Shown here piece by piece: positions 16,125 to 24,754 of a DNA stretch of 64,000 nucleotides; within the stretch, counting starts at the first letter, position 1; each line of letters begins with the position of its first letter. The notes under the pieces were generated by a model. It was given only the letters and a program-made list of their open reading frames with translations, had not been told where the DNA came from and searched no databases. Position numbers and translations under genes: made by a program. The stretch spans positions 2,604,001-2,668,000 of the forward strand of contig NZ_JAUSQU010000001.1 in assembly GCF_030811455.1 (NCBI RefSeq), read 5' to 3'. Source of the stretch: Streptosporangium lutulentum (GTDB lineage Bacteria; Actinomycetota; Actinomycetes; Streptosporangiales; Streptosporangiaceae).

Positions 16125-17095
16125 GCCGTCGGCCTCCTCTTCTGCAACGCCGGGATGCCGGCCAGGGCCAATGCGAGGATGATCACGGCGCCGTTGACCA
16201 GCTGCCGGTACGTCGTCGGTACGTCGGCGAAGAACACGATGTTCGTGACCAGCGCGAGGACGATGGCGCCGAGGATCGACCCGCCCGCCCCACCGCGCCC
16301 GCCCGCCAGCGCCGTCCCGCCGATCACCACCGCGGCCACCGACGCGAGCGTCAGCTCGTTGCCGACGAACGGGTCGCCGGAGCCGGTGTTGGCCAGGATC
16401 GCCAGCGCCGACAGCGCCGCGAACAGCCCGCCCAGCACGTACGCCCAGACCCGCGTCCGGGTGACCGGTACCAGCGAGGCGTACGCGGCGTCGGCGTCGC
16501 CGCCGACGGCGTAGATGTGCCGCAGTAAGCGGTGCCGGCGCAGCACCCACCAGAGCAGCGCGAGCACGAGGATCGCCAGCAGCGCGATCGGCACCCCGAG
16601 CACAGCGTCGCGGTACGCCGTCGTGACCTCGAGCGGCACCGAGCCGCCGGGAGTCGGCAGCACCACCAGCGCCAGCCCGGAGAACACGAAGCTGGTCGCG
16701 AACGTCGCGACGATCGGCTGCAGCCGCAACAGCGCGACCACCAGCCCGTTCAGTGCGCCGCAGGCCAGCCCGACGCCCAGCGCGGCGGCCGCGGCCAGCG
16801 GGAACCGGTCCAGTTGCCCGTCGACGATCTGGACGGCGACGACGCTGGCCAGCGTGACCTGTGCGCCGAGTGAGAGGTCGAGGCCGCCGCTCAGCACCAC
16901 GACGGTCTGCCCGACGGCGATCGCCACCAGCGGTACGAACGTCGCGAAATTCGAGGTCAGCGCGTAGCTGTTCCAGAAGTTCGGCTGCAGCGCCGAGTTG
17001 ACGACGACGGCCGCCACCAGCATCGCGACCGTCGCGGCGCCGGACAGCTGGACGCCGGGCAGCCGGATCTCGCGCAGCCGGGCCGGGGTGTTCAC
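16121..17095 (-). CDS. Sugar ABC transporter permease 2 (RbsC type)
   Basis: 324 residues from the GTG at 17095, which overlaps the ATPase stop by 4 bp. 'GQTVVVLSGGLDLSLGAQVT' and 'LASVAAVVIGGTALAGGRGG' match the RbsC permease family. With the 4-bp overlaps on both sides, translation of the transporter genes is coupled. Confidence 0.92.
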   Translation of the reverse strand: MNTPARLREIRLPGVQLSGAATVAMLVAAVVVNSALQPNFWNSYALTSNFATFVPLVAIAVGQTVVVLSGGLDLSLGAQVTLASVVAVQIVDGQLDRFPLAAAAALGVGLACGALNGLVVALLRLQPIVATFATSFVFSGLALVVLPTPGGSVPLEVTTAYRDAVLGVPIALLAILVLALLWWVLRRHRLLRHIYAVGGDADAAYASLVPVTRTRVWAYVLGGLFAALSALAILANTGSGDPFVGNELTLASVAAVVIGGTALAGGRGGAGGSILGAIVLALVTNIVFFADVPTTYRQLVNGAVIILALALAGIPALQKRRPTA

Positions 17096-18660
17096 AGCGA
17101 CTCTCCCGGGGCGAGCCGCAGCGCGCTGGACACCAGCCGGGTCTCGGTGATCGCCTCCGCGCTCAGCTCCTCGGCGATGGCGCCCTCGAACAGCACCAGC
17201 ACGCGGTCGCTCAGCTCGGTCAGCTCGCGGTTGTCGCTGGAGTTGAGGATGACGACGGCACCGTCGTCGGCCAGGCCGCGCACGATCGCGTAGATCTCCT
17301 CCTTCGCGGCGACGTCGACGCCCTTGGTGGGGTCGTCGAGCAGCACGACCCGCGGCCGGTCGAGCAGCCACTTGCCGATGACGACCTTCTGCTGGTTGCC
17401 GCCGGACAGGGTGGAAACCGGGTCGGCCAGCGAGCCGATCTTGATCTGCAGCCGCTCGACCATCGACCGGGCGGCGCGACGCTCGGCCGCGGCGCCGAGC
17501 GCGAGCCTCACCCGGGCCCGGCGGTGCATGCTGGCCAGCGAGAGGTTCTCCTGGATCGGCCGGTGCGCGAACATGCCCTGACGGCCGCGGTCGCCGGGCA
17601 CCAGGGCGATGCCCGCGCGGGCGGCCCTGGCCGGCGAGGTCAGCGGCAGCGGCCGGCCGTCCAGCAGAGCCTCGCCCGCGGTGACCCGGGCGGCGCCGAA
17701 CAGCGCGAGCAGCAGCTCGGACTGGCCTTGCCCCTGCAGCCCGCCGAGCCCCAGCACCTCGCCGGCGCGGACGGTGAAGCCGACGTCGCGCAGCTGGTCG
17801 GTGGTGAGTCCGCGCACCTCGAGAGTCGCCGCGGCCGACGCCGCCGTGCGGCCCGCGATCGCGTCGGCCGGCGCATCCGCCGTCGCGACGGCCGGCGCTC
17901 CCGCGGGGCGGGGCGTCCGGTGCGGCGTGTCGCCGACCATGAGCCGGACCAGTTCGTCCTCGCTGGTGGCCGCCAGGTCGACGGTGCCGACGGTGCGGCC
18001 GTTACGGAGCACCGTGGCGCGGTCGCAGAGCGCGAACACCTCGTCCAGCCGGTGCGACGTGAACACCACCAGCACGCCGGCCGCGCGCAGCTCGCGGACC
18101 ACGTCGAACAGCACCTCGACCTGCTCCTTGTGCAGGGACGCGGTGGCCTCGTCGAGCACGAGGATCCGGGGCTTGCGGGCCAGCGCCTTCGAGACCTCGA
18201 CGATCTGCTGCTCGCCGGGGCCGAGCGAGCCGGCCGGCCGGTCCAGTGGCAGCCGGCCGGAGAACGCGGCGGAGAACCGTTCCAGCGCGGCGACGGCGCG
18301 GTCGCGGGCGGCGCGGTGGTCGAGGAACCCCCACAGGCGAGCCGGCTCCAGCCCGAGCACCACGTTCTGTGTCACCGTCAGGTCGCCGACGATGCTCAGC
18401 TGCTGGTAGACGGCGGCGACGCCGAGTGCGTGCGCGTCGCGCGGGCCGCCGATGCGCGCCTTCGCACCGTCGATCCGGATCTCGCCGGAGTCCGGGACGA
18501 CGGTGCCGGCCAGTGACTTGTCCAGCGTGCTCTTTCCAGAGCCGTTCGGGCCGAGCAGGGCGTGCACCTCACCGCGCACCGCGGTGAGGCTCGCCCCGTC
18601 GAGCGCCTGGACGCCGCCGTACCGCTTGCGGACGCCGGTCATCTCCAGCAGTGTGCTCAC
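17092..18660 (-). CDS. Sugar ABC transporter ATPase, fused double domain (RbsA type)
   Basis: 522 residues, GTG start overlapping the binding-protein stop (GTGA). The first nucleotide-binding domain has Walker A 'GPNGSGKST' and Walker B 'ILVLDEATASL'. The second has a degenerate Walker A ('LGGLQGQGQSELLL') but good signature 'STLSGGNQQKVVIGKWL' and Walker B 'VVLLDDPTKGVD', the usual asymmetry of RbsA/MglA proteins. It energises import with the two permeases. Confidence 0.93.
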   Translation of the reverse strand: MSTLLEMTGVRKRYGGVQALDGASLTAVRGEVHALLGPNGSGKSTLDKSLAGTVVPDSGEIRIDGAKARIGGPRDAHALGVAAVYQQLSIVGDLTVTQNVVLGLEPARLWGFLDHRAARDRAVAALERFSAAFSGRLPLDRPAGSLGPGEQQIVEVSKALARKPRILVLDEATASLHKEQVEVLFDVVRELRAAGVLVVFTSHRLDEVFALCDRATVLRNGRTVGTVDLAATSEDELVRLMVGDTPHRTPRPAGAPAVATADAPADAIAGRTAASAAATLEVRGLTTDQLRDVGFTVRAGEVLGLGGLQGQGQSELLLALFGAARVTAGEALLDGRPLPLTSPARAARAGIALVPGDRGRQGMFAHRPIQENLSLASMHRRARVRLALGAAAERRAARSMVERLQIKIGSLADPVSTLSGGNQQKVVIGKWLLDRPRVVLLDDPTKGVDVAAKEEIYAIVRGLADDGAVVILNSSDNRELTELSDRVLVLFEGAIAEELSAEAITETRLVSSALRLAPGESL

Positions 18661-19733
18661 TGGAAGTATTCCGCTGCCTCGTCGCGGGTCAGCGAACCGT
18701 CCAGGCTGTACGCGTTGCCCTCGCCGCCGGCCTCGCCCCAGTACCGGTCGAAGTTGGTCTCGTCGACGGTGTAGGGGATCGGGATGGTGGCGGTGTTGCC
18801 GTTGATCTTGCCGGGGGCGAACTTCTTGCCCTCAAGCACGTTGACGGCCACGTGCAACGCGGAGACGGCGCCGCCGGGCGGGTTCACGACGCCGATGCTC
18901 TCGAAGTCGTCGGCCCGGGCCTCGTTCCACAGCCGCATGAAGCCGACCCGGGCCTCGCCGGAGATCTTGATCTGGTTCACGCGGCCGGCCGCCTGGACGG
19001 CGCGGAACACGCCCTCGGCCATGCCGTCCTGTGACCAGACGCCGTCGAGGTCGGGGTAGGTGGCCAGCAGGTTCGTCATCACCTGTTGCCCGGTGGCCTG
19101 GTCCCAGTTGCCGTCGGCGACGGTGAGCACCTTGACGCCGGCCTTGGCGAAGACGTCCTTGGCGGCGTTCCAGCGCATCTCGTTGGCCGGGTGGCCGGCG
19201 ACGCCGTTGACGACGGCGATGTTGCCGCCCTTGCCGACCTGCTTGGCCAGCCAGTCAGCGGAGATGCGGGCCCACTCGGCCTGGTCGATGACGACGTTCG
19301 TGACGTCCTTTGAGGTGACCGCCTGATCGATGGCGAACACCTTGACGCCCTGCTGGGTCGCCTCGCGGAAGACCGCGTCCAGGGCGGTCTCGGAGTTCGG
19401 GTTGACGATGATCGCGTCGACGTCGCGGTTGATGAGATTGCGGATCTGCTGGATCTGGCCGTTGACGTCGGTGTCGGCGCTCTCGACGACCAGCTCGTCG
19501 ACGACGCCCTCCTTCTTGTACTCGGCGAACGCCGCCTCCACCCCCTTGACCATCTGGGTGCGCCACTCGCTGCCGACGAAGCCGTTGCTCAGCCCGATGG
19601 TGTAGGGCTTGCCATCGGCCGCGCCGCTGCTGCCGCCGCTGCCGCCGCCGTCGTTCGAGCTGCAGGCCGCCAGGAGCACGGCCACGACGCCGGCCGCGGC
19701 GCCGGCGCGCCATCCTCGACTCGGTCTCGGCAT
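18657..19733 (-). CDS. Sugar ABC transporter substrate-binding lipoprotein
   Basis: 358 residues from the ATG at 19733, preceded at about ten bases by GAAGGAG. The signal peptide ends in 'VLLAACSSNDGG', a lipoprotein cysteine. The rest is a periplasmic-binding-protein-1-like (RbsB/XylF) fold ('YTIGLSNGFVGSEWRTQMVK', 'VDAIIVNPNSETALDAVFRE'). First gene of the five-gene leftward operon, so its promoter in 19734-19857 probably drives the whole set. Confidence 0.92.
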   Translation of the reverse strand: MPRPSRGWRAGAAAGVVAVLLAACSSNDGGGSGGSSGAADGKPYTIGLSNGFVGSEWRTQMVKGVEAAFAEYKKEGVVDELVVESADTDVNGQIQQIRNLINRDVDAIIVNPNSETALDAVFREATQQGVKVFAIDQAVTSKDVTNVVIDQAEWARISADWLAKQVGKGGNIAVVNGVAGHPANEMRWNAAKDVFAKAGVKVLTVADGNWDQATGQQVMTNLLATYPDLDGVWSQDGMAEGVFRAVQAAGRVNQIKISGEARVGFMRLWNEARADDFESIGVVNPPGGAVSALHVAVNVLEGKKFAPGKINGNTATIPIPYTVDETNFDRYWGEAGGEGNAYSLDGSLTRDEAAEYFQ

Positions 19734-19857
19734 CAGGACCACACTCCTTCTCGACGACTTTTCATCCACCGCGAGTAATAAGTGGCCCAATGGTGCCCCA
19801 CGGCCGGGGGTGCCGTCTACCGTTCGCGGCGACCTTTCCGGCGCGAACGGATCGCTG

Positions 19858-21066
19858 TCAGCGGGTGGCCTGGACGTAGGCGGAGTCGCTCACCAGACGC
19901 GCGGCCAGCTCGGCGGCGCCGACGATCACGGCGTCGTCGCCCAGCGCGGACGCGGCCAGCCGCGGCACGTGCGGGATCCGGCCGACGAGCCGGTCGCGCA
20001 GGCCGGGTGTGATGAGATCGGCCGCGCCGCCCATCTCGCCGCCGACGATGACCAGCTCCGGGTCCAGCACCGTGCACAGGTTGGCGACGGCCAGCGCGAC
20101 GTAGTCGAGCGTCTCCTCCAGCAGCGCCCCCGCCTCGACGCTGCCGCCCCTGACCAGGTTGAACACGTCGGCGGCGGTGAGCGGCCGGTCCGCAGGGGCG
20201 GCGATGCCGCGCTCGCGGGCCTGCCGGGTCAGCCCGGCCGACCCGACCCGGCTCTCCAGGTCGCCGAAGCCGGGGAAGAACCGGGCCAGCGAGGAACGTT
20301 CCAGCAGCATGTAGCCGATCTCGCCGGCCGCCGCACGTGAGCCGCGGTGCAGCCGGCCCCCGGTGATGATGCCGACGCCGATGCCGGTGCCCAGCACGAC
20401 GGCGACGAGGTCCTGGACGCCCTGGCCGGCGCCGCGGTGGTGCTCACCGACGGCCAGCAGGTTGGCGTCGTTCTCGACCACGATGGGGAGTCTGGTGCGG
20501 TCGTGCAGCAGCGAGCCGACCGGCACCTCGCGCCAGTCGAGTGCGGGCGCCCAGGTCACGCGCCCGTCGGCGCCGTCGACGACGCCCGGGACGGCGACCC
20601 CCACGGCCTGGCTGGGCTGGCCCCGCTCGCCGGCGGCGGTGCCCAGTTCGGTGACGACGGAGAGCGCCTCCTCCAGGCGGATGATCGCCCGGTCGGTGGC
20701 GTGCAGCACGTCGGGGACCACGGGGCGCTGTACCCGGTGGACGATGGTTCCGTCGAAGTCGACCAGCGCGCCCTCGGTGCGGGTGGCGCCCACGTGGACC
20801 ACCGACACGAGGTGCGCCCGGCCGCTGTAGCGCAGCAGGATCGACGGCCGCCCGCCGGTGGACGGCTGGTGCCCGTCGACGATGACCAGGCCCTTGTGCA
20901 GCAACTGTCCGGCCAGCCGGTTCACGGTGGCGGCGCTGAGGCCGGTGCGGGCGCCGATCTCCTGCCGCGACAGCGGCCCGTGCTGCCGCAGCACGTCGAG
21001 GATCGCGGTCTGGTTCACCCGCGAGACGGTGCCGGCGTTGGCCGTCGAGGAGGTCGGACCGGACAT
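19858..21066 (-). CDS. ROK family transcriptional repressor
   Basis: 402 residues. An N-terminal winged helix ('ILDVLRQHGPLSRQEIGART') is joined to a ROK domain with the ATPase-like 'VVENDANLLAVGEHH' and glycine-rich 'LGTGIGVGIITGG' segments; such proteins (XylR/NagC/Mlc group) repress sugar-uptake genes and release when the sugar binds. It lies between the transporter operon and the ROK kinase and probably controls both. Confidence 0.92.
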   Translation of the reverse strand: MSGPTSSTANAGTVSRVNQTAILDVLRQHGPLSRQEIGARTGLSAATVNRLAGQLLHKGLVIVDGHQPSTGGRPSILLRYSGRAHLVSVVHVGATRTEGALVDFDGTIVHRVQRPVVPDVLHATDRAIIRLEEALSVVTELGTAAGERGQPSQAVGVAVPGVVDGADGRVTWAPALDWREVPVGSLLHDRTRLPIVVENDANLLAVGEHHRGAGQGVQDLVAVVLGTGIGVGIITGGRLHRGSRAAAGEIGYMLLERSSLARFFPGFGDLESRVGSAGLTRQARERGIAAPADRPLTAADVFNLVRGGSVEAGALLEETLDYVALAVANLCTVLDPELVIVGGEMGGAADLITPGLRDRLVGRIPHVPRLAASALGDDAVIVGAAELAARLVSDSAYVQATR

Positions 21067-21088
21067 GGCTGCTCCCTCTGGGGTTTTC

Positions 21089-21101
21089 TATCAGGCTGAT
21101 A
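21089..21101. promoter_or_regulatory. Candidate ROK-repressor operator
   Basis: TATCAGGCTGATA, a perfect 13-bp odd palindrome, lies in the 77-bp gap between the divergent ROK repressor and ROK kinase starts, inside an AT-richer patch. Assignment is by position and symmetry. Confidence 0.5.
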
Positions 21102-21143
21102 CTGTATCCATCCCCAACGCGTTCGAGACTGGAGACGCCGCCC

Positions 21144-22172
21144 GTGGTGATGCCCGGAACCGACCGTACCGGCCTGGCCGGCCCGCTGCGCCGGGCGCTC
21201 GCCGAGGCCGGCTGGCTGCCGTCGAGTGGTGCCGAGCCGGCCCTGCCCGATCAGGTGTTCCGGGGAGACGCGGCCGAGCCGGTGGTGGGCGTCGACCTGG
21301 GCGGCACCAAGCTGCACGCGGTGCTCTACGACCCCGCCCGGCACCGGCTGCTGGATCGCGTCGAGCGCACCGATCCGCGTGGCGGAACGGCCGTGACCAG
21401 CCAGATCGCCCAGTTGGTGGCGTCGCTGACGGCGGCCGCGGGCAGCGCGGGACGGCCGCGGGTGGCCGTCGGCTGTCCCGGCGCCCCGGATCCGGTCACC
21501 GGCGCCGTCGGGCACGCGCCCAACATCCCGGGCTGGGACCGGATGAACGTTCCCGCCGACCTCGAGGCCCGCCTGGGTACTCGGCCCCTGGTGCACAACG
21601 ACGCGAACCTGGCAGCCTGGGGCGAGCACGTCTGGCAGCCGGGCGGCGGCGGTGAGCTCGCGTTCGTCGCGGTCGGGACCGGGGTCGGGCTCGGCCTGGT
21701 GCTGGGTGGCCGGATGCACGCGGGCAGCCGCGGGCTGGCGGGCGAGGTGGCCGACCTGCCGTTCGGCGCGGACCCGTTCGACCGGGCCAACCTGGTGCAC
21801 GGACCACTGGAGCAGCAGGTCAGCGGCGGTGGCATCGAGCGTCGCTACCATGAGCTGGCCGGCCTGCGGCGTCCGGCGCCGGAGGTGTTCGCGGCCGCGG
21901 CAGGCGGTGACGGCGCGGCCGCGCAGGTGCTGGACGAACTGGGCCGGCTGCTGGCGCTGGCGATCCGGGCGATCCGGGCGATCGTCGATCCCGCGACGTT
22001 CGTGCTGGGCGGCGGGATCGGCTCGCGGCCGGAGACACTGGCCGCCACCCGGCGCTGGCTGACCGTCACCGAGGGCGAGTCACTGCAGGTCAGGGCCAGC
22101 ACGTTCGGGACCCGCGCGGCGGTCGCCGGAGCGCTGGCCGCCGCACTCGAGTCTAACCGGTCGAAAGTTTAG
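21144..22172 (+). CDS. ROK family sugar kinase
   Basis: 342 residues. 'VVGVDLGGTKLHAVLYD' is the ATP phosphate-1 motif, 'VHNDANLAAWGEH' carries the catalytic Asp, and 'FVAVGTGVGLGLVLGG' is the phosphate-2/adenosine region. The ROK cysteine zinc motif is not evident. The stretch before the kinase fold (about 40 residues) is longer than usual, so a later start is possible. Likely phosphorylates the sugar brought in by the adjacent transporter. Confidence 0.85.
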   Translation: MVMPGTDRTGLAGPLRRALAEAGWLPSSGAEPALPDQVFRGDAAEPVVGVDLGGTKLHAVLYDPARHRLLDRVERTDPRGGTAVTSQIAQLVASLTAAAGSAGRPRVAVGCPGAPDPVTGAVGHAPNIPGWDRMNVPADLEARLGTRPLVHNDANLAAWGEHVWQPGGGGELAFVAVGTGVGLGLVLGGRMHAGSRGLAGEVADLPFGADPFDRANLVHGPLEQQVSGGGIERRYHELAGLRRPAPEVFAAAAGGDGAAAQVLDELGRLLALAIRAIRAIVDPATFVLGGGIGSRPETLAATRRWLTVTEGESLQVRASTFGTRAAVAGALAAALESNRSKV

Positions 22173-22333
22173 GATCACCGCGACAAGAAAGTTTCTCCCT
22201 TTCTGCCCGTGAGGGGTTCCGATGATGATCCGTCGAAGGTACCTTCACAGAAATCAGCGGTCTGCTCGGCGTTTCGATTCGTGCTGAGCAGATCTCTCGA
22301 TTGGCACACCCTCGACCCCCCGAAGGAGTGGCC

Positions 22334-24577
22334 ATGGCCAGGACTGTGACAGGACGATTGGCGACGGCGGGAGCGCTGGCGGTGGTGATCGCCGGCTCAC
22401 TGATGGGGACGGCGATGGCCGCGCCCCGCGCGGACCCGTCAGACGGATCACCCGGAGCGGCGGCGGCCGACGCCTGCCCGGCCGGCTGGTCCACCGAGAC
22501 CACGATCCGGTTCGGCCCGAAGCGCGTCGACACCGGCATCCCCAACCCCGGACGCGACGACGGCTGCACCCTGCTCGACGTCATCTGGCAAGAGGAGCCG
22601 TTCGCCACCCACGGCCGATTCGTCGCCACCGTCGTGCGTGCCACCCGCGAGTTCCGCGGTCTCGGCCTGCTCGACGCGAGAGAGGCGGCCACCATCCGCT
22701 CGGCCGCCGCCCGCTCGGCCGTCGGTGGCCCGGCCGACGACTCGGTTCCGAACACCTGCACCGATCGCGTGGCGCTGACGTTCGACGACGGCCCCTCGTT
22801 CTACCGCGCCCAGACGCTGGCGATCCTGCGCGAGAAGCAGGTCACCGCGACATTCTTCGACGTGGGCATGCGCATCGACGCCAACCCGCGGCTTCCGGCG
22901 TTCGAGCGGCGCGAGGGTCACCTCGTGCTCAACCACACCTACGAGCACCCCAACCTCAATCAGGTCACCGTGCCGAGGCTCCAGACCGAGATGCGGACCA
23001 CCGAGGAGGCGCTGGACCGGGCCGGCGTCAAGCGGCCGTTCGTCGGCATGCGTCCGCCGTTCCTCGCGGCGAACGCGCCGGTCCGGGCCGAGCTTGAGCG
23101 GCTGGGCTTCACGGTCATCAGCGGCGACATCGACGCGGCGGACTGGCTGCCGGACCGGCCGGCCGAACAGTTGCGGGCCGACATCGCCGATGGCATCGCC
23201 GAGGGACGGCGGAACATCTTCCTGCACGACGGCCCCATCGACACCGTCGCCGGGCCGGAGCTGATGAAGGCGCTACCGCTGATCATCGACGACATCCGGG
23301 CGGCCGGGCTGTGTTTCGGCACGTTCGACAGCACCGGCGCGATCGTCGCCGACCGGTACGTCTCAAGCGGTGAGCCGATCCCGTCCGTCGTCAACGCGGT
23401 GCCGTACCTGCCGCTGGCGTTCGGCGGCGGGCTGCCGCCGGAGCCGTATGAGATCATCACGCCGACGCCGGTCACCCCGGCCGCGACGACGGCCGTAGCC
23501 TCGGTCGCGACGAAAGCCTCGGTCGCGACGAAAGCCTCGGCTGCGAGCGCCGCGAGCGCCGCGAGCGCCGCGGCCGACGAGTGCCCGAACGGCTGGTCAT
23601 CAGAGGAGACGGTCTGGTTCGGCCCGCCGCGCGTCGACACCGGCATCGCCAACCCCGGGGGCCCCGACGGCTGCACCCTGCTGGACCGCGTCTGGGAGCG
23701 GGAGCCGTTCACCACCCACGGCGCCTTCGTGTCCGCCGCTCGCGCGGCCGCCGACGAGTTCGTCGCCGCCGGCCTGCTCAGTAGCCGGGACCGGGCCCGC
23801 GTCGTCTCGGCCGCCGCCCGCACCCGCGTCGGCGGCCCGCGCGACACGTCCGTCCCGAACACCTGCGACCGCCGGCTGGCCATCCAGTTCGACGACGGCC
23901 CGTCCCACTACCGGACCGAGACGCTGCGGATCCTCCGCGAGAAGCAGGTGACCGGCGTGTTCATGGACACCGGCACCCGGGTCGAGGCGAACCCGCACTT
24001 CGCCCGGTTCCAGCTGGCCGAGGGGCACGAGCTGCTCAACCACACCTACAGTCACGCGAACCTCAATCAGGTGCTGGCCGGCGAGGGTCCCGACGGCGTC
24101 CGCCGCGAGATCCAGGCCGCGGAGGCCGCGTTCGCCGCGGTCGGTGCCCCGATCTCGTTCCGGGGCATCCGCCCGCCGTTCGGCGCCGCGAACGCGCAGG
24201 TACGGCAGATCATCGCGGACATGGGCTACACGGACTACATGACCCGCATCGGCACCGACGACTGGCTGCCTGAGCGCACGCCGCAGGAGATCAGCGACGC
24301 GATCGTCGAGCAGCTGTACCCGGGCGCGATCATCTCGCTGCACGACGGCCCGTACGACACCACTGCCGGCCCGGGCACGAACGGGGGACTGGCGCTGCTC
24401 ATCGACGCGGCCCGCGAGCGAGGCTACTGCTTCGGCACCGTCGACCGCCACGGCGGCGTGGTGGCGGACCGGTTGATCCCGACGGGCAAGCCGATCCCGG
24501 TGGTCGAGAACCCGGTGCCGTATGCGCCGCTGGTCTCCTCGGGTGAACCACCGAAGCCGTACGTGATCCTCGACTGA
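22334..24577 (+). CDS. Secreted protein with two polysaccharide-deacetylase domains and two copies of an unnamed module
   Basis: 747 residues from the ATG at 22334 (GGAG five bases upstream). A Sec signal ends near 'GTAMAAPRAD'. The protein is an internal duplication: module A (about 46-131), NodB deacetylase 1, an Ala/Lys/Ser-rich linker with tandem DNA repeats (23508-23575), module A again (about 416-500), NodB 2. Both catalytic domains keep motif 1 ('TFDDGPS', 'QFDDGPS') and the metal histidines ('NHTYEHPN', 'NHTYSHAN'). Expected activity: N- or O-deacetylation of extracellular polysaccharide. Module A recurs in the secreted protein at 27056. It is separate from the upstream kinase by 160 bp. 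Confidence 0.88.
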   Translation: MARTVTGRLATAGALAVVIAGSLMGTAMAAPRADPSDGSPGAAAADACPAGWSTETTIRFGPKRVDTGIPNPGRDDGCTLLDVIWQEEPFATHGRFVATVVRATREFRGLGLLDAREAATIRSAAARSAVGGPADDSVPNTCTDRVALTFDDGPSFYRAQTLAILREKQVTATFFDVGMRIDANPRLPAFERREGHLVLNHTYEHPNLNQVTVPRLQTEMRTTEEALDRAGVKRPFVGMRPPFLAANAPVRAELERLGFTVISGDIDAADWLPDRPAEQLRADIADGIAEGRRNIFLHDGPIDTVAGPELMKALPLIIDDIRAAGLCFGTFDSTGAIVADRYVSSGEPIPSVVNAVPYLPLAFGGGLPPEPYEIITPTPVTPAATTAVASVATKASVATKASAASAASAASAAADECPNGWSSEETVWFGPPRVDTGIANPGGPDGCTLLDRVWEREPFTTHGAFVSAARAAADEFVAAGLLSSRDRARVVSAAARTRVGGPRDTSVPNTCDRRLAIQFDDGPSHYRTETLRILREKQVTGVFMDTGTRVEANPHFARFQLAEGHELLNHTYSHANLNQVLAGEGPDGVRREIQAAEAAFAAVGAPISFRGIRPPFGAANAQVRQIIADMGYTDYMTRIGTDDWLPERTPQEISDAIVEQLYPGAIISLHDGPYDTTAGPGTNGGLALLIDAARERGYCFGTVDRHGGVVADRLIPTGKPIPVVENPVPYAPLVSSGEPPKPYVILD

Positions 24578-24754
24578 CTCAGGAGGTGGGCCCCCCGGTC
24601 GGCTCGGCTGAGGCATCGGGGATTCAGCGAAACGATTCCGTCGACATTTCTTTCATCGAGCGACCGGACCGTCATCGCCTCCCTGCCGTCGCCGCGGCAT
24701 GGGTGGCGGTCCGGCCACCCATTTTGACGCCCTCCGACCAAGGAGAAGCATCAC